The notes beneath the pieces were generated by a model. The model made no database searches, had not been told where the DNA came from, and worked only from the letters and a program-made list of their open reading frames with translations. A program made the translations under genes and the position numbers. Below are positions 21,477 through 30,298 of a stretch of 64,000 nucleotides of DNA, piece after piece (the first letter of the stretch is position 1; the number at the start of each line of letters is the position of its first letter). The DNA comes from Acidiferrimicrobium sp. IK (GTDB taxonomy: Bacteria; Actinomycetota; Acidimicrobiia; Acidimicrobiales; Palsa-688). The stretch spans positions 248,001 through 312,000 of the forward strand of contig NZ_JAIMCB010000001.1 of the NCBI RefSeq assembly GCF_025499425.1. Reading direction: 5' to 3'.

Positions 21477-22133
21477 GTGGGTAGGCTCCCGGGCATCGAC
21501 CTCGACCGCGACGGCGACGCGGAGCTGGTGGCCGCGGCGCGGGCCGGGGAACGCCCCGCGATGGAACGGCTGCTGCGCCGCCACCACGACCGGCTGTACG
21601 CGGTGTGCCGGCGGGTCACCGGCGACGACGTCGACGCCGCGGACGCCACCCAGGACGCGATGATCGCCATCGTGCGCGGCCTGGCCAGCTTCGACGGGCG
21701 CGCGTCGTTTTCCACCTGGTCGCATCGGGTGGCGCTCAACGCTGCTCTCGACGAGCTGCGCCGCCGTCGCCGGCGTCCCCTGCCGGCGCTGGACGGTACC
21801 GGCCCGAGGGACGGGGGAAGCGAACCCGGCGGGGTCGGACGCCCGGTCCCGAGCGACGAAGGCCGAGGCGCGCGGGGCGGCGATCTGGGCGCCGACGTCG
21901 CCGACCGCCTGGACATCGACGCGGCGCTCGGCCGCCTGCCGACAGAGTTCAAGGTGGCGGTGGTCCTGCGGGACCTGGCCGGGCTGCCCTACGCCGAGAT
22001 CGCTGACATCCTCGACGTGCCGGTCGGGACGGTCCGCTCCCGCATCGCCCGGGGCCGCGACGCGCTGGCCGCCCTGCTGCCCGATCGCGGGCCCGCCGGG
22101 GGCGCCCGATTCGAGCGAGGCGCGCCGCGGTGA
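21477..22133 (+). CDS. ECF-type RNA polymerase sigma factor
   Basis: 218 residues from the GTG at 21477; the open frame extends further upstream but the sigma region 2 begins soon after this start (AELVAAARAGERPAMERLLRRHHDRLY). Region 2 continues ATQDAMIAIVRGLASFDGRASFSTW, and region 4 is ALGRLPTEFKVAVVLRDLAGLPYAEIADILDVPVGTVRSRIARGRDAL. The linker between them is unusually long and Gly-rich (about residues 105-140). The layout resembles SigM. Its stop overlaps the anti-sigma gene by four bases. Confidence 0.93.
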   Translation: MGRLPGIDLDRDGDAELVAAARAGERPAMERLLRRHHDRLYAVCRRVTGDDVDAADATQDAMIAIVRGLASFDGRASFSTWSHRVALNAALDELRRRRRRPLPALDGTGPRDGGSEPGGVGRPVPSDEGRGARGGDLGADVADRLDIDAALGRLPTEFKVAVVLRDLAGLPYAEIADILDVPVGTVRSRIARGRDALAALLPDRGPAGGARFERGAPR

Positions 22134-22948
22134 CCCATCTCGACATCGAGGCGCTGTCCGCGCTCATCGACGGTCAGGCCACCCCGCCCGAGGAGGCCCA
22201 CGCCGCTTCCTGCCCTGTGTGCCAGGAGTCGGCTGCCCGGTTGCGGCGCGCTGCGTCCGCCGCTGGGGTTCCGCCGGTCCGCCGCGACCCCGCCCAGGTT
22301 GACGCTTCGGTGGCCGCCGCCCTCGCCGCCTGGGAGGGGTCGCCGCCCGTGCCGGCGCCGACGGGGGATGAGCCTCCCGGGTCGGCGGGCCGGCCGTCGG
22401 CACGGGGCCGTCCGGGGTGGCTGGTGCCGTCGCTGGCGGTGGCCGCGGCGGTGTTCGTGGTCCTCGGCGCCGTCGCTCTGCTCGGGCAGCGAAGCACGCC
22501 GACCAGCTCGAGCGGCGCGTCTAAGGGCGCCGCAGCGGCGCCCAGCGCCGGGGCCGCCGACTCCGCATCCGCCTCGCTGGGAGTGTTCTCCGAGCCCGGG
22601 CCGCTCGTCGCGGCGATCCGGGGCCGCCTCGCGGGCGAAGCCCCGGACACTGGCAGTCGCGCGAGCACGACCACCTCGCCCGGCGTCCAGGAGCCGGTCG
22701 TCCTCGCCCCGGCCTGCAGCGCCGCCGTGCGCGCCGCGGCCCTGGCCACCCCCGGCGCCCCCAGCGCGGACGGGGCGCCCTCCCCGGCCGGCTCGCTGAC
22801 CTGGCGGGGCACCCCGGCCCTGGCCTACCTGGTCCCCCCCGTGGGGCGGGCGCCGGCGGCGGGGGCGGTCGTGGTCGTGATCGCATCCGAGGCGCTTACG
22901 CCGCCGCCGGCCGGCGGATGCCGGGTCCTCGCCACCGGGCGGTTGTGA
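22130..22948 (+). CDS. Putative membrane anti-sigma factor
   Basis: 272 residues from GTG, translationally coupled to the sigma gene. A short zinc-finger-like anti-sigma motif is visible: His24, Cys28, Cys31 (HAASCPVC). One membrane helix lies at about 97-118, followed by a Ser/Ala/Pro-rich exported region of about 150 residues containing two or three Cys. This matches the architecture of ZAS anti-sigma factors that hold the sigma factor until an envelope signal, possibly redox since VKOR/DUF929 genes lie next to it on the other strand. Confidence 0.85.
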   Translation: MTHLDIEALSALIDGQATPPEEAHAASCPVCQESAARLRRAASAAGVPPVRRDPAQVDASVAAALAAWEGSPPVPAPTGDEPPGSAGRPSARGRPGWLVPSLAVAAAVFVVLGAVALLGQRSTPTSSSGASKGAAAAPSAGAADSASASLGVFSEPGPLVAAIRGRLAGEAPDTGSRASTTTSPGVQEPVVLAPACSAAVRAAALATPGAPSADGAPSPAGSLTWRGTPALAYLVPPVGRAPAAGAVVVVIASEALTPPPAGGCRVLATGRL

Positions 22949-23038
22949 CCGTGGCGTGCGTCCCCGCCGCCTCGCCGGCCGCCCCCGTCCATGGCGTCCA
23001 TGCCGGGACCGTCGACCCCGACCGGTACCGTGGGGGGC

Positions 23039-24253
23039 GTGACTGAGTCCAGCCGTCCCCGCCGGGCCCTGCTGGTGGAGAACATCCACCCCGGCGCCGC
23101 CGCCATCCTCCGCGACGCCGGCTTCGAGGTCGACACCGCGGACCGGGCTCTCGACGAGGCCGACCTGGCGGAGCGGATCCCCGACATCGACGTGCTCGGC
23201 ATCCGCTCCGGCACCCAGCTCACCGAGCGGGTCCTCGAGAAGTCCCGCCGGCTGATGGCCGTGGGCGCCTTTTGCATCGGGACCAACCAGATCGACCTGC
23301 CGGCCGCGACGATGCGCGGCGTCGCGGTGTTCAACGCCCCGTTCTCCAACACCCGCTCCGTCGTCGAGCTGGCGGTGGCGGAGATCATCGCTTTGACCCG
23401 CGGCCTGACCGGCAAGAACGAGGCGATGCACGCCGGCCGCTGGGACAAATCCGCGGCCGGCAGCCACGAGATCCGGGGTCGGACCCTCGGCATCGTCGGG
23501 TACGGCAACATCGGCACCCAGCTGTCGGTGCTGGCGGAGAACCTGGGTATGTCGGTGCAGTTCTACGACACCGCCGACCGCCTGGCTCTCGGGAACGCCA
23601 AGCGCTGCGACAGCCTGGGGGAGCTGCTCGAGGGATGCGACATCGTGACCCTCCACGTCGACGGCCGCCCCGGCAACCATCAGATGTTCGGCGAGGCGGA
23701 GTTCGCCAGGATGCGGCCGGGATCGCTATTTCTCAACCTGAGCCGGGGCTTCGTCGTGGACCACGTCGCGCTGCGCCGCCACATCGAGTCGGGTCACCTC
23801 GCCGGGGCGGCCGTCGACGTGTTCCACCAGGAGCCGGCGAGCCGCGACGAGCCGTTCGTGTCTGAGCTGCGGGGCCTGCCCAACGTCATCCTCACCCCCC
23901 ACATCGGCGGGAGCACCGAGGAGGCCCAGTCCGACATCGGCCGCTTCGTGGCCAACAAACTGGTCGACTACGCAGCGGGGGGCAGCACCGGGCTGAGCGT
24001 GAACTTCCCCAACCTGGAGCTGGCGCAGCGGGCCGGCGGCCACGTGCTGGTCCACCTGCACCGCAACCTGCCTGGCGTGCTGGCGACCATCAACGGGATC
24101 TTCGCCGAGCACCGCATCAACATCGAGGGGCAGGTGCTGGCCACCCGAGGGGACGTCGGTTACGTCATCACCGACATCGCCAGCGACTACACCGAGGAGA
24201 TGCTGGCCCGCCTCCAGCACATGGACGAGACGATCAGGCTCCGTCTGCTCTGA
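23039..24253 (+). CDS. serA: D-3-phosphoglycerate dehydrogenase
   Basis: Commits 3-phosphoglycerate to serine synthesis. 404 residues from the GTG at 23039, which gives a normal N-terminus (TESSRPRRALLVENIHPGA). The NAD-binding motif is GIVGYGNIGTQLSVLAENLG; catalytic Arg, Glu and His lie in SRGFVVDH, DVFHQEP and LTPHIGGST. It ends in an ACT domain (about 330-404), so serine feedback is likely. It belongs to the short E. coli-like SerA type, not the long mycobacterial type with the extra intervening domain. Confidence 0.95.
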   Translation: MTESSRPRRALLVENIHPGAAAILRDAGFEVDTADRALDEADLAERIPDIDVLGIRSGTQLTERVLEKSRRLMAVGAFCIGTNQIDLPAATMRGVAVFNAPFSNTRSVVELAVAEIIALTRGLTGKNEAMHAGRWDKSAAGSHEIRGRTLGIVGYGNIGTQLSVLAENLGMSVQFYDTADRLALGNAKRCDSLGELLEGCDIVTLHVDGRPGNHQMFGEAEFARMRPGSLFLNLSRGFVVDHVALRRHIESGHLAGAAVDVFHQEPASRDEPFVSELRGLPNVILTPHIGGSTEEAQSDIGRFVANKLVDYAAGGSTGLSVNFPNLELAQRAGGHVLVHLHRNLPGVLATINGIFAEHRINIEGQVLATRGDVGYVITDIASDYTEEMLARLQHMDETIRLRLL

Positions 24254-24289
24254 GCCGGCGGGCTGCCCTGAGCTGGCGGCCTGCGGTCG

Positions 24290-25132
24290 TCACGCCGCGG
24301 GCGGGACCGCCACCACCGCCACGGTGATGTTGTCACCGCCGCCGGCCGCGTTGGCGGCGTCGACCAGGCTGCGGGCCATCTCGATCGGGGTGGTTCCCCC
24401 GTGCTCGGTGATCAGCGACGCCAGGTGCTCGGGCGGCTCGAAGTAGTTCCAAAGGCCGTCGGTGCACACCAGCAGCAGCCCGCCGCGCTCGGTGGTGAAC
24501 ACGCCGACCTCGGGTTCCTCTCCCTCCCTCGCCCCCGCTCCCAGCCACCGGGTGATGACGTGGGCCTGCGGAAGCCGGTAGGCGGCCTCGGGGGGCACCC
24601 CCTGCTTGATGGCCATCTCGGCGAGGGAGTCGTCGACGGTCAGGCGCCGGCTGGCGTCGCCCGGCTCCTCCTGCTCGTCGGGCTCGGGCGTCAGCCAGTA
24701 GGCGCGGCTGTCGCCGACGCTGGCGACCGCCACCCGGCCCGGCTCGACCAGCGCCACGACGATCGTGGTGGAGGGGGCGGCGGGGTGGCCGCCCGGCTCG
24801 TCGCCGGGCACGCCGACCACCGCCGAGCCCGCCGCGCTCACCGCGGCCCGCAGCACGTCGGTCACCGCGGCCGGGTCGGGCTGCGCCGGGCCGGTCAGCG
24901 ACGGTCGCAGGGCGTCGGCGGCGGCCGCCGCGGCCGCGGCCGACGCCTGGTCCGGGTTGGCCGACGACGACACGCCGTCGCACACGACGACCGCGGCCCG
25001 GTCGCCTTCCACCGCCACCGCGTACGCGTCCTCGTTGCGACGGTGCCGGCGGCCCCGGTCGGTGACCGCGGCGGCCATGCCCAGATCGGTCTCGGCGTGG
25101 TCGTCGTCGGGGAGGGTGGTGGCGTCAGTCAC
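24290..25132 (-). CDS. PP2C-family serine/threonine protein phosphatase
   Basis: 280 residues. Metal-binding motifs of the PPM/PP2C fold are in order: RRNEDAYAV, VVCDGVSSS, VASVGDSRAYWL, LLVCTDGLWNYF and GGGDNITVAVV. A short acidic insertion (PEPDEQEEPGD) lies in the middle. No membrane segment, so cytosolic. It is monocistronic here, with no Ser/Thr kinase or FHA gene in the window to pair with it. Confidence 0.93.
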   Translation of the reverse strand: MTDATTLPDDDHAETDLGMAAAVTDRGRRHRRNEDAYAVAVEGDRAAVVVCDGVSSSANPDQASAAAAAAAADALRPSLTGPAQPDPAAVTDVLRAAVSAAGSAVVGVPGDEPGGHPAAPSTTIVVALVEPGRVAVASVGDSRAYWLTPEPDEQEEPGDASRRLTVDDSLAEMAIKQGVPPEAAYRLPQAHVITRWLGAGAREGEEPEVGVFTTERGGLLLVCTDGLWNYFEPPEHLASLITEHGGTTPIEMARSLVDAANAAGGGDNITVAVVAVPPAA

Positions 25133-25222
25133 GAGGGGCTCGGGTCGGTGGGTGCGGCCGGGTTCCCAGTGTGGCAGGAACAGGCGGTCACGAGCAGCAC
25201 CGGCCGAAAGGTACCGGGTAGC

Positions 25223-26410
25223 TCAACCGGCGCGGCGGAGGGCGTCGGTCAGGTCCTCGATCAGGTCCGAGACGGTCTCCAGTCCCACCGACAGGCGGAG
25301 AAGGCCGGGGTCCACGGCCAGGGGGCTGGCCGCCACCGACGCGTGGGTCATGCGGTGAGGATGCTCGATCAGCGACTCCACCGCCCCGAGCGACTCCGCC
25401 AGGGTCCACAGGCGCGTGGAGCGGGCCACCTCCAGCGCCGCCGGCTCGCCGCCGGCGAGGACGAACGACACCATCCCGCCCGGCTTGCGCATCTGGTGGG
25501 CGGCCACCCGCGAGCCGGGGTGCCCGGGCAGGCCCGGGTACAGCACCTGGCTGACCGCGGGATGCTCCTCGAGCATCCCGGCGACGGCCGCGGCGCTGGC
25601 GCAGTGGCGGTCCATGCGCACCGCCAGGGTCTTGACGCCGCGCAGCACGAGGAAGCAATCGAAAGGAGACGGCACCCCGCCGGCGGCGTTCTGGAAGAAC
25701 GCCAGCCGCTCCGCCAGCTCGTGGTCGTTGGTCGCCGCGAACCCGCCGACCACGTCGCTGTGGCCGCCCAGGTACTTGGTCGTGGAGTGGACGACGATGT
25801 CGGCGCCGAGGGCGAGAGGCTGCTGCAGGTATGGGGTGGCGAAGGTGTTGTCGACCACCAGGATCCCGCCCCGGGCGTGGGTGGCCTCCGCCAGCGCGGC
25901 GATGTCGGCGACGCCGAGCAGCGGGTTGCTCGGGGTCTCCACCCACACCATCCGCGTCGTGGGCTGCCAGGCGCCGGCCAGGTTGTCGGAGCCGACACCG
26001 GAGGAGTCCAGCCGGGCGCTGGTGTAGGTCACCCCCATCGGCTGGTGGACCCGGTCGACCAGCCGGAACGTCCCGCCGTACGCGTCGCCGGGGATGATCA
26101 CGTGGTCCCCCGGGCCGAGCAGCGACAAGATGGCGTGCTCGGCGGCGAGCCCGCTGGAGAACGCCATCCCGTGCCCGGCGCCCTCAAGGTCGGCGAGGCA
26201 CGCCTCCAGCGCGGCGCGCGTCGGGTTGCCGGACCGGCTGTACTCGTAGCCCCGATGCTCCCCGACCGCGGACTGCGCGAACGTGGTGGCCAGCGATATC
26301 GCCGGGACCACCGCGCCGGTGACCGGGTCGTGGGGCGCGCCGGCGTGGATGGCGCGGGTCTCGAAGCCGTCCCGCCCGCTCTCCCCACCTGCCTGCGGCA
26401 ACTCGCTCAT
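25223..26410 (-). CDS. PLP-dependent cystathionine gamma-lyase/synthase
   Basis: 395 residues of the Cys/Met-metabolism PLP family. The PLP lysine is in [47 protein letters not shown] and [14 protein letters not shown] are also typical. The start overlaps the stop of the cystathionine beta-synthase gene by four bases, so the pair probably converts homocysteine to cysteine (reverse transsulfuration), which favours lyase over synthase activity. The two activities cannot be separated from sequence alone. Confidence 0.93.
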   Translation of the reverse strand: MSELPQAGGESGRDGFETRAIHAGAPHDPVTGAVVPAISLATTFAQSAVGEHRGYEYSRSGNPTRAALEACLADLEGAGHGMAFSSGLAAEHAILSLLGPGDHVIIPGDAYGGTFRLVDRVHQPMGVTYTSARLDSSGVGSDNLAGAWQPTTRMVWVETPSNPLLGVADIAALAEATHARGGILVVDNTFATPYLQQPLALGADIVVHSTTKYLGGHSDVVGGFAATNDHELAERLAFFQNAAGGVPSPFDCFLVLRGVKTLAVRMDRHCASAAAVAGMLEEHPAVSQVLYPGLPGHPGSRVAAHQMRKPGGMVSFVLAGGEPAALEVARSTRLWTLAESLGAVESLIEHPHRMTHASVAASPLAVDPGLLRLSVGLETVSDLIEDLTDALRRAG

Positions 26411-28062
26411 CGTTCGATCCCCGCCAGGTAGTCGAGCAGGTCGCTGCGGGTCACGATCCCGGTCGGGTGGCCGCCGTCGAGGACCAGCACCGCGCTGGCG
26501 TCACCCAGCCGCTTCGCGGCCGCGTCGACCGGCTCGCCGGTCCCGATCATCGGCAGCGGAGGGCCCATTACCTTGGCGACCGGCTCGTCCATCATCGCCG
26601 GCTCGCCGAGGACCGTCTCGAGCAGGGCCCGGTCGCTCACGGTGCCGACCACCTCCGCGAGGCGCAGCGGCGGCTCCGCTCGCACGACCGGCATCTGCGA
26701 CACGCCGTACTCCCGCAGCACCGAGATGGCGGCGCGGACGGTCTCCTCCGGGTGGATGTGGATCAGCGGCGGCAGGTCGGCGCCCTTGTGGGCCAGGACC
26801 GCCTCGATGGTGTCGCCGCCGGCCCGCAAGAACCCGTGGTCGGCCATCCACCCGTCGTCGTACACCTTGGACAGGTAACCCCGGCCGGAGTCGGGCAGGA
26901 CGACCACCACCACCGCGTCGGGGCCCAGGTCCCGCCCGAGCTGCAGCGCGGCCCACACCGCGGTGCCACACGAGCCGCCGACGAGGATCCCCTCCTCCCG
27001 GGTGACCCGGCGGGCGGTGAGGAAGCTGTCGCGGTCGGACACCTCGATGACCCGGTCGGCGACGGTCCGGTCGTAGTTGCCGGGCCAGTAGTCGTGGCCG
27101 ATGCCCTCCACCAGGTAAGGGCGTCCGGTGCCCCCGGAGTACACAGAGCCCTCCGGGTCGGCGCCGATGATCTGGATGTCGGGGTTCATCGACTTGAGGT
27201 AGTGCCCGATCCCGGTGATCGTCCCGCCGGTGCCGATGGTGCTGACCAGGTGGGTGATCCGCCCGGCGGTCTGGCGCCAGATCTCCGGCCCGGTGGTAGC
27301 CACGTGGGCCGCCTGGTTGTTGGGGTTCTCGTACTGGTTGGGGAGGTAACCGCCCGGCGTCGACGCCGCCAGGCGAGCCGCCACCTCGGTGTAGGAGTCG
27401 GGATGGTCGTGGGCGACCGTCGGGCAGATGACTACCTCCGCGCCGTACGCCCGCAGCAGCTGACGCTTCTCCTCCGCGATCTTGTCGGGCATGGTGAAGA
27501 TGCAGCGGTAGCCGCGGCGGGCCGCGACCATCGCCAGCCCGACGCCGGTGTTGCCCGATGTCGGCTCGACGATGGTGCCGCCTGGCTGCAGCGAACCGTC
27601 GGCCTCCGCGGCCAGGATCATGCTGAGCGCCGGGCGATCCTTGACGCTGCCCCCCGGGTTGAGGTACTCGAGCTTGGCCAGCAGGTGGCAGGACAGGTCC
27701 CGCCCGATGCGGTCCATGCGGACGATTGGCGTGCCCCCGACCAGGTCGAGGAGGGAGTCGGCGACCTCCATCGGCGGCCCGGGGTCGGTGAGCGGGCTGA
27801 CCTCGATGCCCACCTCGACGCGAACCTCGTCGTCGCTGAAGAGGGTTACCGGCAACCCGGCGTGGTGCAACGCCACGGCCACCTCCGCGGCGCCTCCGGT
27901 GCCGGTCGCGCCCCACACCCCGACCGAGCGGGGGATGTGGGCGCGCAGGTCGGCGACGGTGTCACCACCCACGGGACCGGCCGGGATCCTGACCCGACGA
28001 CGGGCCCGGGCCACCAACCGGTCGGGGGCCGGCGCATCTCCGACCACGACGAGGACGTCCAT
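26407..28062 (-). CDS. Cystathionine beta-synthase with an extra N-terminal domain
   Basis: 551 residues from the ATG at 28062 (a TTG ten codons earlier is less likely). Residues about 98-420 are the fold-type II PLP domain: LVGGTPIVRMDRI, NPGGSVKDRPALSM with the PLP lysine, EPTSGNTGVGLA and STIGTGGTITGIGHYLK. Residues about 430-551 carry two CBS domains (VSQMPVVR and TGIVTRSDLLDYL), normally a regulatory module. The first about 95 residues (VLVVVGDAPAPDRL to DDEVRVEVGIE) are not part of the usual enzyme and I cannot name them. Coupled to the cystathionine lyase/synthase gene. Confidence 0.94.
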   Translation of the reverse strand: MDVLVVVGDAPAPDRLVARARRRVRIPAGPVGGDTVADLRAHIPRSVGVWGATGTGGAAEVAVALHHAGLPVTLFSDDEVRVEVGIEVSPLTDPGPPMEVADSLLDLVGGTPIVRMDRIGRDLSCHLLAKLEYLNPGGSVKDRPALSMILAAEADGSLQPGGTIVEPTSGNTGVGLAMVAARRGYRCIFTMPDKIAEEKRQLLRAYGAEVVICPTVAHDHPDSYTEVAARLAASTPGGYLPNQYENPNNQAAHVATTGPEIWRQTAGRITHLVSTIGTGGTITGIGHYLKSMNPDIQIIGADPEGSVYSGGTGRPYLVEGIGHDYWPGNYDRTVADRVIEVSDRDSFLTARRVTREEGILVGGSCGTAVWAALQLGRDLGPDAVVVVVLPDSGRGYLSKVYDDGWMADHGFLRAGGDTIEAVLAHKGADLPPLIHIHPEETVRAAISVLREYGVSQMPVVRAEPPLRLAEVVGTVSDRALLETVLGEPAMMDEPVAKVMGPPLPMIGTGEPVDAAAKRLGDASAVLVLDGGHPTGIVTRSDLLDYLAGIER

Positions 28063-28122
28063 GCCGGCGAACCTAACCGGGCCGGGTGACAACCGGAAGT
28101 GCCGGTCCGGGACGGTCCGGGC

Positions 28123-28980
28123 TCATCCCGGCCGCGGGTCCTCGTCGACGCCGACATCGTCGACGCCGGCATCGTCGACGCCGACATCGTCGACGGTGGT
28201 ATCGGCGCGGCCGGTGGCGGCCTCAGTCTGGGCCGCGGCGGCGGCGAGCAGCGCAGCGCCGACGATCCCCGCCTCGTTGCGCAGCGTGGCTGCCACCACC
28301 GGGGTCCGCAGGTGCAGCAACGGCAGGAACTTGTCGGCCTTGCGGCTGACCCCGCCGCCGATCACGAACAGGTCCGGCCACAGCAGGTTTTCCACCGTCT
28401 GGTAGTAGCGGTCGAGGTGCCGGGCCCAGCGCTCCCAGCTCATGCCCTCCCGCTCCCGGGCCGCGGCGCTGGCCTTGGTCTCCGCGTCGCGTCCGTCGAT
28501 CTCCAGGTGGCCGAGCTCGCAGTTGGGGACCAGCACCCCGCGGTGGATGAGCGCAGTGCCGATTCCGGTCCCGAGGGTGCTGATCACCACCAGCCCGTCC
28601 CGGCCCTTAGCCGCCCCGAAGGTCACCTCCGCCACGCCCGCCGCGTCGGCGTCGTTGAGCGCGATCACCGCCTGACCGGTCACCTTGGTGAACAGGTCCT
28701 CGATGTCGGCGCCGACCCATCCGGGGTCGACGTTGGCCGCGGTGCGCACCACCCCGCTCGTGACCGCCCCCGGGAACGTGGCCCCGAAAGGACCGTCCCA
28801 CCCGAAGTGGTCGACCACCGACGCGACCACCGCGGAGATCGCCTCGGGCGTGGACGGCTGGGGCGTCGCCACCTTGAAGCGATCGCCGACCAAGGTGCCC
28901 TCGTCGAGGTCGACGACCGCACCCTTGATGCCGGACCCGCCGATGTCTACACCGAAACCCTGGCGACCCACAGGGGACAC
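28123..28980 (-). CDS. ppgK: Polyphosphate glucokinase (ROK family)
   Basis: Phosphorylates glucose with inorganic polyphosphate or ATP. 285 residues from the GTG at 28980. The N-terminus GFGVDIGGSGIKGAVVD is the phosphate-binding ROK motif, followed by the PPGK-typical GATFPGAV, NDADAAG and LGTGIGTALI. There is no Zn-binding ROK motif, as expected for PPGK. The frame stays open far upstream but that is codon bias. The last 20 residues are an acidic VDD/VDDAG repeat encoded by a 15 bp tandem repeat. Divergent from the acyl-CoA dehydrogenase gene with only 42 bases between them. Confidence 0.94.
   Translation of the reverse strand: MSPVGRQGFGVDIGGSGIKGAVVDLDEGTLVGDRFKVATPQPSTPEAISAVVASVVDHFGWDGPFGATFPGAVTSGVVRTAANVDPGWVGADIEDLFTKVTGQAVIALNDADAAGVAEVTFGAAKGRDGLVVISTLGTGIGTALIHRGVLVPNCELGHLEIDGRDAETKASAAAREREGMSWERWARHLDRYYQTVENLLWPDLFVIGGGVSRKADKFLPLLHLRTPVVAATLRNEAGIVGAALLAAAAAQTEAATGRADTTVDDVGVDDAGVDDVGVDEDPRPG
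28144..28203. repeat. 15 bp tandem repeat, four units
   Basis: Units of GTCGACGCCGACATC start at 28144, 28159, 28174 and 28189; the second differs by one base and the fourth by several. They encode the Asp/Val-rich tail of polyphosphate glucokinase and keep its frame. The tail is not part of the enzyme fold and probably varies in length between strains. Confidence 0.85.
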
Positions 28981-29022
28981 CTTAGGTCCCGAGGTGCGCC
29001 GGACGTCCCGAGGGGTAGCGTC

Positions 29023-30288
29023 ATGGCCGTGGACCCGCGTTATCCCGCCGAAGCCGAGACGTACCGTGAGAAGGTCCGGGCGTTCCTCGGGGAGCACCTG
29101 CCGAAGGACTGGGCCGGAATCGGGGCGCTCGCCCCGGACGCGGCCGGCCGTTTCGCCGAGGAGTGGAGGGCCACGCTCTACGAGAACGGGTTGCTCGCCG
29201 CGGCGTGGCCCAAAGAGTACGGCGGTGGGGGCCTCACCCCCCTGGAGCAGGTGATCCTCGTCGAGGAGTTCTACAAAGCCGGTGTCCCGACGGGCACCGC
29301 CAACGACGTGTTCGGCATCCAGATGGTCGGCAACACGATCCTGCAGTGGGGCACCGACGAGCAAAAACGCCACTTCCTGCCCCGCATCCTCTCCGGGGAG
29401 GACAAGTGGTGCCAGGGGTACTCCGAGCCGGGCGCAGGAAGCGACCTCGGCAGCCTCGGGACCAGGGCCACCCTCGACGGCGACGAGTGGGTGGTCAACG
29501 GCCAGAAGATCTGGACCTCCGCGGCCCACCTCGCCAACTGGATCTTCGTCCTGACCCGCACCGACCCCGACGTGCCCAAGCACAAGGGGATCACGTTCCT
29601 GCTGGTACCGATGGACCAGCCAGGCGTGGAGGTCCGACCGATCAAGATGCTGACGGGCAGCTCGGAGTTCAACGAGACGTTCTTCACCGACGCCCGCACC
29701 CCGAAAGACAACGTCGTCGGCCAGGTCAACGGAGGGTGGGCGGTAGCCATGACCCTCCTCGGCTACGAGCGGGGCGAGGCCGCGGCGACCACCCCGATCG
29801 CCTACAAGATCGACCTGGACCGGCTGCTGGCGCTGGCCCGCGAGCGGGGCCGGACCGACGACCCGCTGATCCGGCAGCGGCTGGCGTGGTGCTACTCGAA
29901 GGTCGAGATCATGCGCTATCTCGGCATGCGGACCCTCACCGGCTTCCTGGCCGGGCGCGGACCGGGCCCCGAGGCGTCGATCTTCAAGATCTACTGGAGC
30001 GAGTACCACCAGAAGGTCACCGAGCTGTCCCTCGACATCATCGGCGCTGAAGCCATGGTCCCCTCGGGCCGGTGGCCGACGACCGCGTTCCAAACCGACG
30101 TGCCCGGCGCCCCGAACGACTCGGCGTCGTGGGTCGGCTCGTTCTACAACGCCCGGGCCGGCACTATCTACGCCGGCACGTCGCAGGTCCAGCGCAACAT
30201 CCTGGGCGAGATGGTCCTCGGGCTCCCGAAGGAACCCCAGACCCAGCCCTCGACGTGGCGCGAGCAGCAGGCGGCGGCGCGGGGTTAG
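29023..30288 (+). CDS. Acyl-CoA dehydrogenase
   Basis: 421 residues of the flavin acyl-CoA dehydrogenase fold. GYSEPGAGSDLGSL and WVVNGQKIWTSAAH are the FAD/substrate-binding strands; IYAGTSQVQRNILGEMVLGLP is the C-terminal signature. It resembles the actinobacterial FadE proteins used in sterol or branched-acid degradation. The ATG at 29023 gives a start at the normal N-terminus; the frame is open further upstream without meaning. First gene of a set with an SDR and two MaoC proteins, which suggests one beta-oxidation-like pathway; the substrate is unknown. Confidence 0.93.
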   Translation: MAVDPRYPAEAETYREKVRAFLGEHLPKDWAGIGALAPDAAGRFAEEWRATLYENGLLAAAWPKEYGGGGLTPLEQVILVEEFYKAGVPTGTANDVFGIQMVGNTILQWGTDEQKRHFLPRILSGEDKWCQGYSEPGAGSDLGSLGTRATLDGDEWVVNGQKIWTSAAHLANWIFVLTRTDPDVPKHKGITFLLVPMDQPGVEVRPIKMLTGSSEFNETFFTDARTPKDNVVGQVNGGWAVAMTLLGYERGEAAATTPIAYKIDLDRLLALARERGRTDDPLIRQRLAWCYSKVEIMRYLGMRTLTGFLAGRGPGPEASIFKIYWSEYHQKVTELSLDIIGAEAMVPSGRWPTTAFQTDVPGAPNDSASWVGSFYNARAGTIYAGTSQVQRNILGEMVLGLPKEPQTQPSTWREQQAAARG

Positions 30289-30298
30289 TGGTCCGGCC

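Noticed and set aside
28099..29022. Apparent N-terminal extension of the acyl-CoA dehydrogenase
   Set aside because: It is antisense to ppgK and low-complexity; the enzyme starts normally at ATG 29023.
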